NCBI RefSeq assembly: GCF_026210795.1
Contig: NC_089430.1
Span: forward strand, 3,224,001-3,288,000
Length of the DNA stretch: 64,000 bases
Direction: 5' to 3'
Origin: Rhizophagus irregularis
Taxonomy: Eukaryota > Glomeromycota > Glomeromycetes > Glomerales > Glomeraceae
The notes below the pieces were generated by a model. The model made no database searches, had not been told where the DNA came from, and saw only the letters and a list, made by a program, of their open reading frames with translations. Made by a program: the position numbers and the translations under genes. How positions within the stretch are numbered: the first letter of the stretch is position 1; each line of letters starts with the position of its first letter. This document shows positions 12,497 to 24,600 of the stretch, piece after piece.

Positions 12497-13594
12497 ATGC
12501 CTAAAGAATTTAGTGAGGATTTACGATGGAGAGTAGTATATTTATATACCGATGGTTTCTCTATTATAGATATTGCTAATACATTATATATGAGCAAGTC
12601 TTCTGTAACTAGAATAATAAATATTTATGAAAAATGGGCGTGTGTTACCAATCCATATAAAGGGATTTCTGGAAGAAGAAAGCTTTTCAGTAGAAATGAT
12701 ATGTATATACTCCAAAATCTCATTAGAGATAAAGTTAACTGGTATTTAGACGAGTTGGTGAGTGAGATGGAAAATCTTACAGGAAAAAGAGCTTCTATTG
12801 CAACACTCTGGAGATCACTTCATTATTTAGGAATTACCAGAAAAAAGGTATTGAAAATTTTAATTTTCAGAAAAAAATTAGTAACTGCATATTCTAATTA
12901 TAGTTTTTTTTTTTATAAAGTTACAAAAAGAAGCATATGAGAGAAGTGAAATTATGCGTGCACATTATTTAGGAATTATTGGTGAGCATTATACTCCAAA
13001 TCAATTAATCTTTATTGATGAAAGTGCTAAGGATGAGAGAAGTTTGTCAAGATTATATGGATATTCTCCTAGAAATATACGTGCATGCAAAAAAGTGGTA
13101 TTTGTACGAGGAAAAAGATATACAATCTTGCCTGCTCTTACTTTAGATGGATTTGTTGCAGTTGATGTGTTTGAAGGGGCATGTGATAAAAATAAATTCG
13201 TTAAATTTGTACTTGATCAAGTGGTATGTAAAATTATAATATTATTTTAAAATTATAACTTATATAAATTCTCAATATTTCAATATAGGTTCCTGTAATG
13301 AATCCCTATCCTGGTAATAATAGCGTTATTATAATGGATAATGCCAGAATACATTATGATGATGATCTTATTTCGCTATTAGAAGGATTGGGATGTCACG
13401 TAATTTTTCTTCCACCTTATTCTCCTGATTATAACCCTATAGAAACAGCATTTTCAATAATTAAATCATGGATTAAACGTAATTATGATTTTATGGATGC
13501 TTGTAATGATCCAATATATGCTTTATTAATTGCATGCAGTCAAATTACACCTCAAATGGCACAATCATTTTTTAAGTCATCAATTTATTTGTAA
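12497..13594 (+). CDS. Tc1/mariner (IS630-like) DD34E transposase, apparently intact
   Basis: Three exons (12,497-12,847, 12,921-13,223, 13,289-13,594) join in frame to about 319 residues, a normal length for this superfamily. The N-terminus is a helix-turn-helix domain (FSIIDIANTLYMSKSSVTRI, about residues 21-40). The catalytic domain shows all three acidic residues: D150 in IFIDESAKDE, D235 in VIIMDNARIH and E270 in SPDYNPIETAF. Thirty-four residues separate the last two, the DD34E signature of Tc1-type transposases, which cut and paste at TA sites. The introns are short and have standard borders. I see no stop or frameshift, unlike most transposase genes here, so this copy may have been active recently. 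It converges with the SAM-like gene, with about 100 bp between their ends. Confidence 0.9.
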
Positions 13595-13695
13595 AAAATT
13601 TATTATAAAAAATAAAATAAAATTAGAATATCAATTTTATTAGTAAACAATTTTTTATTATATTTTATAATGAAATACAAAAATATACTAATCAA

Positions 13696-15369
13696 TCAAT
13701 ATCTTTGTGCTGCTTGCCTAATGTTTTTTTGCCACCCAATTTTAACAATTCCTAACTTTACCATTTGTTCATCAGTCAAATCTTTAATTGCATTTACCGT
13801 AATTTCTTCTTCTAAAAAAGCATTTTCAAATTTGGAATATACATTATTACAATTATATTTTTGATCTAAGTTAAGAAAAAATTCAGTAACTGAAGGTAAT
13901 TCATGATTTGTAGTAGGTGATGATATTGGATGAATAGATGTTGGATGAATAGATGTATTTGAAGGAGAATGAGAATAAGGATATGGCATTTGAATCACAA
14001 TAGGATTAACAGGTGTAGTAGATGTAGTAGACGCTATAGTTGGTATTTGTGTATCATTATTTTTGTTTACCAACGTGCCCAATGCTGCATTGAATGTTGG
14101 AAATGTTGGAGGAACGTCATAAGTAGTATTTTTATTATGCTATAATTTTTATTGAGGTTAGAATTGAAATAAATGCAAAATCAATTTGCTAATAATTAAA
14201 ATTACTTACAATTTCACGTGCCCAAAGCTGTAATCTAGCTGGATTTAGTTGTAAATGGTGATTTTCTTGAATAAAGCATGGTGTATTATGCATATCACAC
14301 TTGTATTTTTCACATAAAGCAGCTATGATTCCCGCTCTTGTTTGTTCTTCTTTAGATAAATCATTTTCTTGAGTAGCACGCGACTTTCTTTTCTTTTTAG
14401 AATTTGATAATATTCTTTGATTTCTTTCTTCATCAGAAGCTGAGGAATCACTTTTGTCAGAAGCCTGAAATTTTTAATATGAAATTAGATATTGAAAAAA
14501 CTAAAAAAACAGTTGAACTTCAGAACTTTCTTACCTTTGAACGCTTTGATTTTGTTTTTTCATTTGTAGAATCATCACCAATTACAATTATTATTGACAC
14601 TTTCTTGCCTGCAGCAATGATTTTCTTATAATCTTCAATAAATTCATTAAAATCCAATTTATCTTCTAATGTACTTGAAGGGCCACGCACATTTACTGCT
14701 TTATATGATATACTGTAATCTGCTGGCTTGATATTTCTATTCTTAAGTGCTTTTTGAACAGCATTATTAATTCCTTCTATAACAGTAATATATTCAACTG
14801 GTTTGATGGTTATAGTTTTAGAAGTAGAAGTTTTCTTACCCTTCTTTTCAATAGCTATTTGTAACTTGATTTGATCAATTCCATAGTCTTCAACTTCAGA
14901 AAATTCAGAAATATCATCCTCATCTTCTCCATCAACAAGATCACTAGATTTAGTATCTTCAACATCAATAGATATACTATTCATTTTGTTAGTAGATTTT
15001 TCTAATATCTTCTCCTCTTTTTCAGCAAGTATTTTTTTTTTTAGTATATATGTTTTTTCTTTTAGCTAACTTATCATTACCTTTCAATCTTTGAAATTTA
15101 CTATTGCAAGTAGAACAAAAGGTGAAAGAAAATGGAATGTTAAAATTGCTATTGTATTGAAATTTTTCGTTAGCAGAAAAAAGAAATTGGTTTGCCGTTT
15201 GCAGTTCTTCGTTGGGAGTAAAAACGCGAGAATAAATTTGTTGACCACGTTGTGGGTTGCCTACTCTTGTTGGTTTCACACTTTTATCACACTTGCAAGT
15301 GTCTAAAGTAAAACAAATTAAACACTTTTTACAAGTGTAGCAATTATCAGGTAGATATTCACGCGTCAT
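13696..15369 (-). pseudogene. Cys-rich, SAM-like accessory gene of the Tc1/mariner element (one A-run frameshift)
   Basis: The start is ATG at 15,369. Exon 1 (to 14,535) encodes a Cys-rich N-terminus (CYTCKKCLICFTLDTCKC and, later, FCSTCNSKFQRL), then an acidic linker and a ubiquitin-like or hypothetical segment. Exon 2 is 14,464-14,210. Exon 3 is 14,139-13,696 and ends in a segment resembling a SAM domain (about 60 residues containing LTDEQMVKLGIVKIGWQKNI). All introns have GT..AG borders and phases agree. The only defect is a frame slip in an 11-base A run near 15,040, which could be mutation or a sequencing error. The gene lies inside the transposon's inverted repeats. A role in transposition or in controlling it is inference; I know of no characterised homologue. 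Confidence 0.65.
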
Positions 15370-15488
15370 TTTTTGGATTTTATTGTACAAACTGCGCCAG
15401 GTACTATCCTTTTATATCATATTTTAATTGAAAATCATTTAAGAGTCACGCTTTTATTAACAAATCAAATAACTCGGGTGTTTTTGGT

Positions 15489-15556
15489 GTTTTCGGTAAA
15501 TTTATTATAATTGATCGACATAGTACAGATTCAACCAAATCGAAAATAGCGATAAT
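15489..15556 (-). repeat. Right terminal inverted repeat of the Tc1/mariner element
   Basis: Inverted partner of 12,043-12,110. Just outside, TCAGTGATTTTA on the complementary strand resembles the CAGTG start common in Tc1 ends, but the left end does not match it exactly. Confidence 0.8.
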
Positions 15557-15590
15557 AACCAATTAAAATCACTGAGATTACATACATGTG

Positions 15591-15971
15591 ATATCTAAAA
15601 TTAATGCGCGATTTTTTTTGTTTATTTTCAAAAATACACTTTTCTCTCCTTACTTATCTTTTATTAACGCTTTACGGTTCGTCTCTTCTTTTCTCTTTTA
15701 TCCAAGTATACTTTACTTATCTTTTACAATATTAACAATACTTTAGCACTTTAGTTTATATATTTAATATAGTAAGACGTACTCATCTACCATATACAAA
15801 AGAAAAGAATAAAAAAAAGGAAAAAATGTACCCCTACCCACATACAAAAAAGAGAAAAGTCTCTTTTAAATAAATAGTGAAACTGTTAAGCAAGGTATGA
15901 AAATAGGATATACGCGTATTTTTCATATTTTTCTTTACAATAGTGGTTTGAGTCTTTCTTTGTGGTATAAG
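15591..15971. other. AT-rich spacer
   Basis: T-rich followed by A-rich sequence (a purine tract at 15,800-15,870). No gene or structured repeat was seen. Confidence 0.4.
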
Positions 15972-16215
15972 TGTGAATATATTTTTCAACTGCCATGTAT
16001 CTATTGCTTGTTAAATATATTTGCTTTCTTTGTTAGACTGTGGTATTACAATATGAAGTGTGAATATATTTTTCAACTGCCATGTATCTATTGCTTGTTA
16101 AATATATTTGCTTTCTTTGTTAGACTGTGGTATTACAATATGAAGTGTGAATATATTTTTCAACTGCCATGTATCTATTGCTTGTTAAATATATTTGCAA
16201 TTTCTTTTGTAATAT
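15972..16215 (+). repeat. 87-bp minisatellite, almost three copies
   Basis: The unit starting TGTGAATATATTTTTCAACT begins at 15,972, 16,059 and 16,146, an 87-bp period with near-identical copies. Because 87 is a multiple of three it yields an open frame (15,897-16,229) with a 29-residue repeat, which I regard as non-coding. Confidence 0.85.
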
Positions 16216-16499
16216 TTGCTTTAGCCTAAAGGAAAATGTTATGAAATAGGGCTGGATATTTTATGACATTTTCTGCCTTCCAATTACTTTGTCCGGGAGT
16301 AGCCTAACAATTTGTCATTGTCTGTCAGTTGTAGCAACCAGCATTTTTTTACGATTTTAAGAAACAAAACTTTTTCAAAAATTTAATAAAGAAAGAAATA
16401 ACTTAAAAATATTATTTTATTATTCTTTACAAAACGCTGGCGCTGGAGTTATTTTTTCTCTCACTTATCAAATCCCAACATGTCCAAAGACTAATCATA

Positions 16500-16640
16500 T
16501 AGTACGCTGTGGTCTGGAACCACCCGAGATTTTTGACTACCTAGGGATGAAGTTGTAGGGTACTTGTACCCGATAGGCTAGCCTTCTCTGACTTAGGGTC
16601 TCATTAATTGGGAGACGAGGTGGTTCCTAAGTACCTTTCA
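16500..16640. other. GC-richer island with inverted repeats
   Basis: Less AT-rich than everything around it. GGAACCACC (16,516-16,524) and GGTGGTTCC (16,619-16,627) are exact inverted repeats about 95 bp apart. Between them lies the hairpin GGGTACTTGTACCC (about 16,558-16,571). It could be a small MITE or a structured RNA remnant. It does not fit a tRNA box A/B pattern. Confidence 0.4.
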
Positions 16641-17435
16641 CATCAAGGGCGGACATTTTTTGATACTGTGCGTCAAGATGGTAATCCTATATCTGCGAAT
16701 TCAAGAAAAAAAACTCTAAATCAAAAGAATTTGGAAGCAACACATATCAAGGTAATCTAAGCATTCTTTTTAAAAAAATTTAATCAAAAATTAATTTGGT
16801 TTATATATAGTAAACTCAAAAAAAAGAAGATCTAATCATATATCTTCAGAAGAATATGAGAGTAACGCACATCAAGGTAATTTAAATATTTATTTTTTTT
16901 ATTTATTAAAGAAAAATAATTAACAAGATCTATTTTCTCTTTAAACAGCAAACTTCAAAAAAGAGGTGAAATAAATACAAAGGTATATTTTTTACTAATT
17001 TTTATTTATATTATACACTTCTTTTCTTTTTTTCTAACCTACTAACGTTTGTTTTTACTAATATATTTTACTACTAAACATACTAATAACATTTTCTATT
17101 ACTAACCATTTTTTACTAACATTTTTTTAATACTATTCTTTTTCTTTTACGAATACATTATTCATACTAATATCTTTATTACTAAAATACTATTTCTTTC
17201 TTTTAAATATTAAACAGATAAAAATAAGCGCTATTTGTAGATAACAGATATCTAATTATTTATATAGCTATATAGAATAATATATTTTTTTGTAATCTTT
17301 TTTATTATTAATTAAAAAACAATAAAACTTTTAGTTTAATTGAAAATAATAAAATTTGTGTAATAAAATTTTACTTTAGCCCGAATTAAAATTAAAAATT
17401 AATCTGAAATTATAATTTTGCCCAGATTAAATTAT
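16641..17435. other. AT-rich region with short exon-like blocks
   Basis: On the plus strand, short purine-rich blocks ending CACATATCAAG|GTAATC (about 16,752) and CGCACATCAAG|GTAATT (about 16,877), each followed by a T-rich tract ending in AG, look like a duplicated exon-intron unit. The blocks are too short to identify. The remainder to 17,435 is T/A-rich without features. Confidence 0.35.
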
Positions 17436-17757
17436 AATATTATATGAAAAAATTATCTATCGTATTGTCAGATAAATGTACGATATGTATCCTATATTTA
17501 CCCGATATCTATATAACATGTGTCCGATATTATACTGACCAATATCTATATGATATTTATACGACATGTATAAGATATGTGCCCGATATTATACTACCCG
17601 ATATATGTGTAATATGTGCACGATATCTATAATATATATCACCGAACTTCTGCATAAACATTACAGATATCAGGTACCCGATATGTGTGTAATTGTTGCA
17701 TATCGTATACATATCATATACATATTCTACATATATCTGGTACCCGATATGCAATTG
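17436..17757. mobile_element. Degenerate member of the palindromic ACCCGATATG MITE family
   Basis: Dense forward and inverted copies of (G)GTACCCGATATG, GTATCCTATAT and ATATGTG match the MITEs at 33,621 and 61,337. It truncates the P-like coding remnant next to it at about 17,757. The left border is unclear, and short open frames within it are by-products of the palindromes. Confidence 0.6.
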
Positions 17758-18960
17758 ATAGCCTCGATTTTGACCTGTGATGCCAAATTATTTGATGTAC
17801 TTGGGTTGCTATACCTTGTTCACAGTCTGAATATATTGAATTAGGTAAGTTTTCTACCTGCAATTCTTCTTGCAATTCTTTTTCACATTTCATCATAAAT
17901 GATTGCAATTCTTTTTTTTCATCTTCAAAATCCAAATAGCCAATATAACGATTATCACATTGACTCCAGAGTAAACCTATTACAGATGAATTTATTAAAA
18001 AATATATATTATTTTTTTTAATAAACAATTTAACGAAACAAACCTTTTTGTATTTTAAAAGAATCATGTGAAAGAAAGCCAGTACGTCCATAAATACTGA
18101 TATTTTCAACAGTCATTTTTTGCAGAATTTGGTAAGCTGTTTTATTTTGCCAACCTGACTGTTGTTGATTTTCATTTATATAGCTTTTTAAAGTGGATAT
18201 TAAGGGTAATCACATAACGCTTTTTATAGATTCATAAGCAGTTTTACCTCCTTGACTATAAACTGAAATAACCCATTGTAAAAATCTAGAATAATAAAAA
18301 ATAATAAAATTAAGGTTCTATAGTATTGTTTTATTAATAAATATAATATTTACATGGGATGATATCTTATTCCTTTCATGGCTTGATTACATTGAATTCT
18401 AATTAATTCTTGAAAAATTGGACTAAAAGAAGAAATGTCAATTTTGTTTTTGGTAACTCTATTGGCAATCTTTTGTGCTATTTGACCCAAGTCATCTGAT
18501 ATTGCTTCCTTTTCATCTTCCACTTTTTGTTGAAATCGATCTTGTAAAATATTTATAATTTAATTCTGTTTTGATATTTTCTTTAAAAAATTCCAATGAT
18601 TAATTTATTTTACATTTTAATTTATTAACTAGTATATTTAATTATAAACATTACCTTTCGTTGCAATTGAACTTTATTTGCTAAAATTTCTTGAGAAGCA
18701 TGACTTATTTTTGTAGATAAGATACCAGCAAGATTTTGATTTCTTATTTTTGTTAACGTATCCTTTAATTTCTGACAATTTTGGCAAATATTTATTTTAT
18801 TTATTAATAAATCACAGTCTATCCTTCTGTAAGCTTCGTTAGATTGACCTTGATTTTCCAAAGTTGCGAAAACTTTATGAATATTATTTGAATTTTTTTG
18901 ATTATTTACAAGATTAATGCCCCGAAGTTTAACCACTTGTTCAAAATCTAAATAAAGTAA
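17758..18960 (-). pseudogene. P-element-like transposase fragment
   Basis: Exon-like blocks run from 18,960 to 17,758 with GT..AG borders. The first (about 18,960-18,645) has CQNCQKLKDTL. The next has a glutamine/lysine-rich helix and ISSFSPIFQELIRIQCNQAM. The last two contain GRTGFLSHDSFKIQKG, an intron, and LLWSQCDNRYIGYLDFEDE. A short acidic motif followed by KxxxGL(V/L)W and a strand ending in IGY resembles the start of the RNase H-like core of P-element/THAP9-type transposases. That comparison is from memory and tentative. There is an in-frame TGA near 18,215. The end is lost at the MITE, and the 5' side abuts a satellite-bearing repeat at 19,001. Confidence 0.45.
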
Positions 18961-19000
18961 ATGATTAATTCATATTTTGTAAATTAGAAAAGTATATACA

Positions 19001-19640
19001 TCAGGAAATTTTATAGCGCAAAAAATTGTGTAAGTTTACAATTTTGTAAGTTTACGAAAGTTTATGGCATAATATTTTGAAAAATTTCAAAATATTACGT
19101 AAGTTTACAATTTCGTAAGATTTATGTGATATTATGGTTAAAATATTACACAAGTTTTTAATATCATAAGATTTACACAATATTACGGTCAAAATATTTT
19201 GAAAATTTACGAAACTGTAAATCTGCGTAATATTATGGTTAAAATATTTTGAAAATTTACGAAACTGTAAACCTGCGTAATATTACGGTTAAAATATTTT
19301 GAAAATTTACGAGACTGTAAACTTGCGTAATATTACAGTTAAAATATTTTGAAAATTTACGAGACTGTAAACCTGCATAATATTACAGTTAAAATATTTT
19401 GAAAATTTACGAGACTGTAAACCTGCGTAATATTATGGTTAAAATATTTTGAAAATTTACGAGACTGTAAACATGCGTAATATTACGGTTAAAATATTTT
19501 GAAAATTTACGAGACTGTAAACCTGCGTAATATTACGGTTAAAATATTTTGAAAATTTACGAGACTGTAAACTTGCGTGATATTACGATTAAAATATTTT
19601 AAAAATTTACAAGATTGTAAACTTGCGTAATATTACTATT
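19001..19640 (+). repeat. R1-type repeat end followed by a 50-bp satellite
   Basis: TCAGGAAATT followed by TTATAGCGCAAAAAATTG matches the end of the R1 repeats at 31,557 (inverted) and 51,241. From about 19,190 a 50-bp unit (AAAATATTTTGAAAATTTAC, then GAGACTGTAAACCTGCGTAA) recurs about eight to nine times in direct orientation with few differences. Confidence 0.85.
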
Positions 19641-19893
19641 CGATCGTTAAAGCTGCGTATGCAGTAGAACGTATACAAGGGCATGTGATACTATTGAATA
19701 ATCAAAAATAATATAAACACCTTTTTTTTTATATAAACACCTTTTTTTAAAGTTTGGGAAAGCAAATTTATTTTTATTTACGAATTTTTATTATTTACAA
19801 TTTTTATGTTAAAAATTAAAGTAAATTCTAATTTTTATTATAACTTAATAAAAAAATACACATTTGATACTTGTTCGCTACTATTTTATAAAA

Positions 19894-19990
19894 TAGTACC
19901 CAGGCTGTACAGCGTGAACGTCAGTATCAATCACAGCCCAAAAAAAATGTGAGTTTCCAGCCGATATTTAGTACGGACTGGGCCTAGCTA
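19894..19990. mobile_element. Possible short MITE
   Basis: TAGTACCCAGGCTGTAC at the left and GTACGGACTGGGCCTAGCTA at the right are imperfect inverted repeats around a GC-richer core of about 60 bp. A convincing target duplication is lacking. Confidence 0.35.
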
Positions 19991-20405
19991 CTCACTTAAT
20001 AAATAATAAAAAAATAAAAATAATTATCTTCTTCTATGATACGTAGGTAAGTTTCTCCTTGCTTTACGATCATCACTCGTGACTAAAATTAATCAAATTT
20101 ATCAAATTTAAAACATAAACGTAAATATTAATTATAAATTTTATTATAATATAATTAGGCCAGACCAATTAAAAAGTGTATTTAACATAATATATAAGCT
20201 TACAATCAAGAGGGGGGGAGGGGGTATTGAACAACAAAATGTGAGTTGAACAAACATAATTTTAGCCAGAATTATCTTTAATTCCAGCCAAAATTTTATA
20301 TTTAATAACTTCTAAAAGAAATTCAAATAATGAGAAATATACTTTTTAATATGTAACGAAATTGTATATTTTTATTGCAATTACATGTTTGTTTATTACA
20401 AAATA
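19991..20405. other. Spacer downstream of gene A
   Basis: AT-rich, with a run GAGGGGGGGAGGGGG at about 20,210-20,224. No coding signal. I looked here for a terminal repeat belonging to gene A and found none. Confidence 0.4.
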
Positions 20406-21201
20406 TTAACAATCTCTCTTTCTTTTTTGACTATTAGTTTTGATTTTAATTCTTCCAAAGAAATTTTTTCCCGAAGTTTGACATATACTACATAAAGGAA
20501 ACACAAATTTATATTTTGATGTCATATGCATCAGAATATCTACCAATCCTTGATCATACCTACACCAATAACATACGGGTATAAGATTTTTTCGTGATGA
20601 ATAATATGCTAGTTCTATTGGTGATTCACATGTAATTTTTTCGCAATAAAATGTTATATAATGCATGATCTTCAGGTACTAAAGATAATCCACAACTATA
20701 ATTTCACTCATCAATAACTAGTTGAAATTGAGATTTTTGTATTACTGTTAAAGCCTTTTCACTATAAAGACACTGGAATTTTCCACATTGAAAGCATTGA
20801 ATAATATCACGAACTTTTGTATTTGTTAAAACAGCTGCTGGTGCTCTTTCTGTACTTTCCATAGCTGCCATTAAAGTAGAACGAAATTGTTCAGTTGTAT
20901 CAGTACGGTATACAGTTTCAAATTTTTTATAACAATCTGTATTAGCTAAATTTGTAAAAAAAAAAATTTCAATAATTATAATTAAAAACAAAATTTATCA
21001 AATAATTGATTAAATGTATTTACAATTTGATAGAACAGGATCTGGTAAAAATTCTATATTTTCAAAAGTGTGCAAAGGAAGTCGAATTGGCTTACAAATA
21101 TTACAATTCGTGTCATTGCATTTTTTAATCTATAAGTTAAAAAAACTTAGTTAATAAGTTAATATATAAAAAATGTAAAAAATTACATTTAAACCATTTA
21201 A

Positions 21202-21226
21202 TTGACGATCCGGATAAGATCGGCAC
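21202..21226 (+). repeat. Terminal inverted repeat of the TTAA element (gene B 3' side)
   Basis: Begins immediately after TTAA at 21,198-21,201. Two mismatches in 25 bp to the inverted copy at 25,552-25,576. Confidence 0.85.
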
Positions 21227-21677
21227 TAATTTACTATATAAATTCGGGGCAAAAATTTCCTGATTTATTAAGATAATATGAATATTACAAAAAAAGACCC
21301 TTTGTGCCAATGCATAAAAAATCCTGGTAACCCATATTTTTTTTTGTGTAATCTACTGCATGAATACGTAAGGAAAATGATGATATCGAAAATAAATATT
21401 TTTTATCAACTAAAAAATTGTCTTTATTTGCACGCACGTCAGATTCCTACCTTCCTATACTATATTTGAATCTCTCAATTTACGGTTTATTCCAAATATT
21501 ATTAGATAATAAGTTTATTTATATGTTTTTAGCATAATTTTTATTGAAATATTGTAACACATATACAGTTATTATAATAAAAATACGCCTCAATATATTA
21601 GATTTATCGTAAAAAATTTGAAATAACAGTTTATTTTTCTTGGACCTGCTGTAATATTCTGTAAGAAATTCTAATTT

Positions 21678-24600
21678 TTAGGTGTTTTCTGCTTCTTCCA
21701 TATTTCTAAGAGCCATAGATTGTTTCCATTTGCGTAAAAAAGTTGTAATCCAGTTGGCAATAGTTGACTCCTTTGGAATATCATCCAGACTAATTTCTCC
21801 TTCATGTTCACGACATAATAATTCATTTCGCATCTCTTGAGCTGACATTTTTTGTCTGGGGTTAACCGTTCCTGTATGAAACATGCATTCAAGTAACTCT
21901 TTTACTTCGGGTACAATTCTTTTCACTGGCGACCTAATCTTTTGATTCTCTTTTAGAGCCCATCCTTTATAAAATAATTCATGGCTAAAAGAATAATTTG
22001 AACATTTTGGTAATATTTGCAGCTTAGAAAACATTTACAAAGAGTAATACCTCTTTGAAATAGTATCTGATGGTGGATCGGTTGGATCAATAGTCTCTGC
22101 GCTCTATTTATTGGTTATTATTATCAATTATATTACCTACCCTATCCCAAATGAAGCTATCTCATACGATTAGAAACTACTCACTGATTCATCATTTTCT
22201 ACGATTTCAGTATCATCTAATGAACGCTGGATTAGCATTTTTCTTATTTCAAAGATACAATTTAGAAACTGTACCTTTTTTTTTGATGCTTGATGTTATC
22301 CAAGGTTGGTTTGGTCTTGTATGTTGGGTAATCACCGGGTTTGGCTTGACAAAAATTCGTTCTTTAGCAATTTTTTGTATTTTACTAGGCGAAAATTTGT
22401 TCCATGAACCAAACCCAGGAAGAGCTCTCCCATAAATATATCCTAAATCATCAGTTTCATTCGGCCAAACCCATTCTGACCAATTTGTAATTCCTTGTAT
22501 AGTACCCAATGTACTTTTACGATCTATATATAAATAAAGTGAGTAATTTTCTTTGAATTTTTGATTATAATAATCAAATCAATCACAAACCTTGAGAACG
22601 GTTAGGTTGAATATGTACTACATGAGTACCTGCTAGATCTTTGATTGCATCTTCAATATTTTCACCAGAAGTAATATCATACCCCAGTTTTACGTATCTT
22701 TTGATTGCATGAGTGATCTTATAAATAAACAAAATAATTTGGTAAATACATAGTAATTCTTTCAAAAATTTGAAAAATTATATATCTATTACCTGTGCAT
22801 GGTGAGAATCTATTGATGTTTTCGCCTCTCCTGCTTCTAAAAATATCCAATTTTTTATGCTAACATTATACCATTCCTTCCAGTATGATAAAATAATCAT
22901 CAGTTCAGTATTGTGGTAATGGGGTCCGTTATCAGAAATTATAGTAATCCATGATGGCTTCTTTTCAAGAGTTTCTATTACGCTATGTAATGACGAAGCA
23001 GTGAACCAGGCGTCCTGTTTTGTGTCATTTGACCAATGATCAAATGCTTGAATGTTGAAATTATGTGTTTCAGAATTTTTAGTATAAACAAGTATGCTAT
23101 GAAGACTCCAACCACGTTTGCCAAAAAATTCAGATTTTGTTTCTCTTGAACTTTTTGGCAGAATTCTCATTTTATAGTCTACAATTAATAATGCACCATC
23201 CAAATCTAGTTGAAGTAAATTGGAATTTAACTGAGCATTTAGATATGTCTTTCGGGCATGGTGAGACATAAATGATATTAGCTGCTTTTGATATTCTTCA
23301 AGAGTTTGATAATGCGTTATATCTAGATTGTTTTTCAATTTCTCAAAAAATTCAAATAGTCCTTCACAATTTTGGCAGACTTTTGGATGATCTCGATCAC
23401 AATCACCAAACGCATGTCGAAGACAATGACTCACACAAGAAACGTGAATAGCATTGCCCATATCATCAATTTGTAATTTTTTGTCAAAATCCTTGCGAAG
23501 GTATCGTCTTAAACTTTGTGATTCATTTACTAATTCCTTCTGATTTTATTATTTATTATATACATTAGTAAGATGCTGAATTAAATTTTTATACAATAGA
23601 AATAAAATAATAAACTTACCCGAATACCTGGATCTATAACATACTTTTCGATAATTTTTTCAATTTCAGCAAATACTAAATAACCACATTCATTACACGT
23701 CATACATAATCCTCCAAGATCTTCTTTATATTGGAAGCGCCCTCCTTCTAAACGTGTCATAAATGATGTACGTTGCATACCATCAGGATATTGTTCATGA
23801 AAGTTTTTCCATAATGCCCGTTTATGATCTTGAAGATATAATACAGGTAATCCACTTTTATTATCAGTCTTGTACGAACTCATATTTACATTTTTTTTAT
23901 CCGCAAAAAATAATTCAAATTGACTTAGCATTTCTTCTTTTAGCTTGACACGATGAATAACTGGTTTTAATAATGGAGGTGCGCCATAACCATTAACTCG
24001 TGCATGTTTTCTGGATTCAGAAATAGTATGTCTTCCAACCTTTCAATACACAAAGTAATAATTAATTATTATTTATGCAATATTAAGTTAGGAATTTTTA
24101 TTGTATAAAATTTTTGTACCTACATTCAAATTTGTTTCCAATTCTGAATAAGAAAATTCGTCTGCAATAATTGATAAAACCCTACGTTTACCATCACAGT
24201 TTTGCTTATTATCATCCAATGCACGTCTAAAAGAATTCCAAAAAGTCTTGGTTTTGTTTGGCATGTGAATGGGGGTGCTGACAAGAAAACCTATTTTGCT
24301 AAGTTGTTGAAGTGTTACACGATCTTGTTCAGGTTGGGATGATCTAGACCAAAATTGATACTAATAAAAATTGTTCATCAATATAATTTTATCAATATTA
24401 TTTCGTATAGAATTTAGATTGTAAAATACATTACCTCTGATTCTTTATTTGACCAAGGAGTTACGTTATAGCTACCAACATCCCGAAGCATAGATTGCCA
24501 TGCTCTTAATTCTCGATCACTAAATTTATGATTATTTGGATATAAAATTCGTAATTGTGAATATAATTCAATAATTGGACTTTCTTGTTCAAGCCAACCA

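Larger units (their letters stand above)
12008..15590. mobile_element. Tc1/mariner-superfamily transposon with two convergent genes
   Basis: Inverted repeats at 12,043-12,110 and 15,489-15,556 are highly similar (shared core CGATTTGGTTGAATCTG followed by ACTATGTCGATCAATTATAA). They flank a DD34E transposase gene on the plus strand and a second gene on the minus strand. The outer borders are less certain because the outermost 40 bp are diverged; a TCACATG motif appears near both ends. The element is about 3.6 kb, longer than a classical Tc1 because of the second gene. Confidence 0.75.

Noticed and set aside
12497-12940. Reading the Tc1/mariner transposase as three separate small genes
   Set aside because: The three pieces join at standard splice borders with matching phase and reconstitute a normal-length DD34E protein.
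15897-16229. 110-codon frame with three 29-residue repeats
   Set aside because: An 87-bp minisatellite is a multiple of three, so the frame stays open by arithmetic; no start context, splice sites or domain.
17444-17844. Open frames rich in Tyr, Ile and Cys on both strands
   Set aside because: They follow the palindromic ACCCGATATG MITE and read similarly in both directions.
22151-22435. Plus-strand frame opposite gene B exons
   Set aside because: Antisense shadow of exon 6 and its introns; the minus strand has consistent splice sites and motifs.
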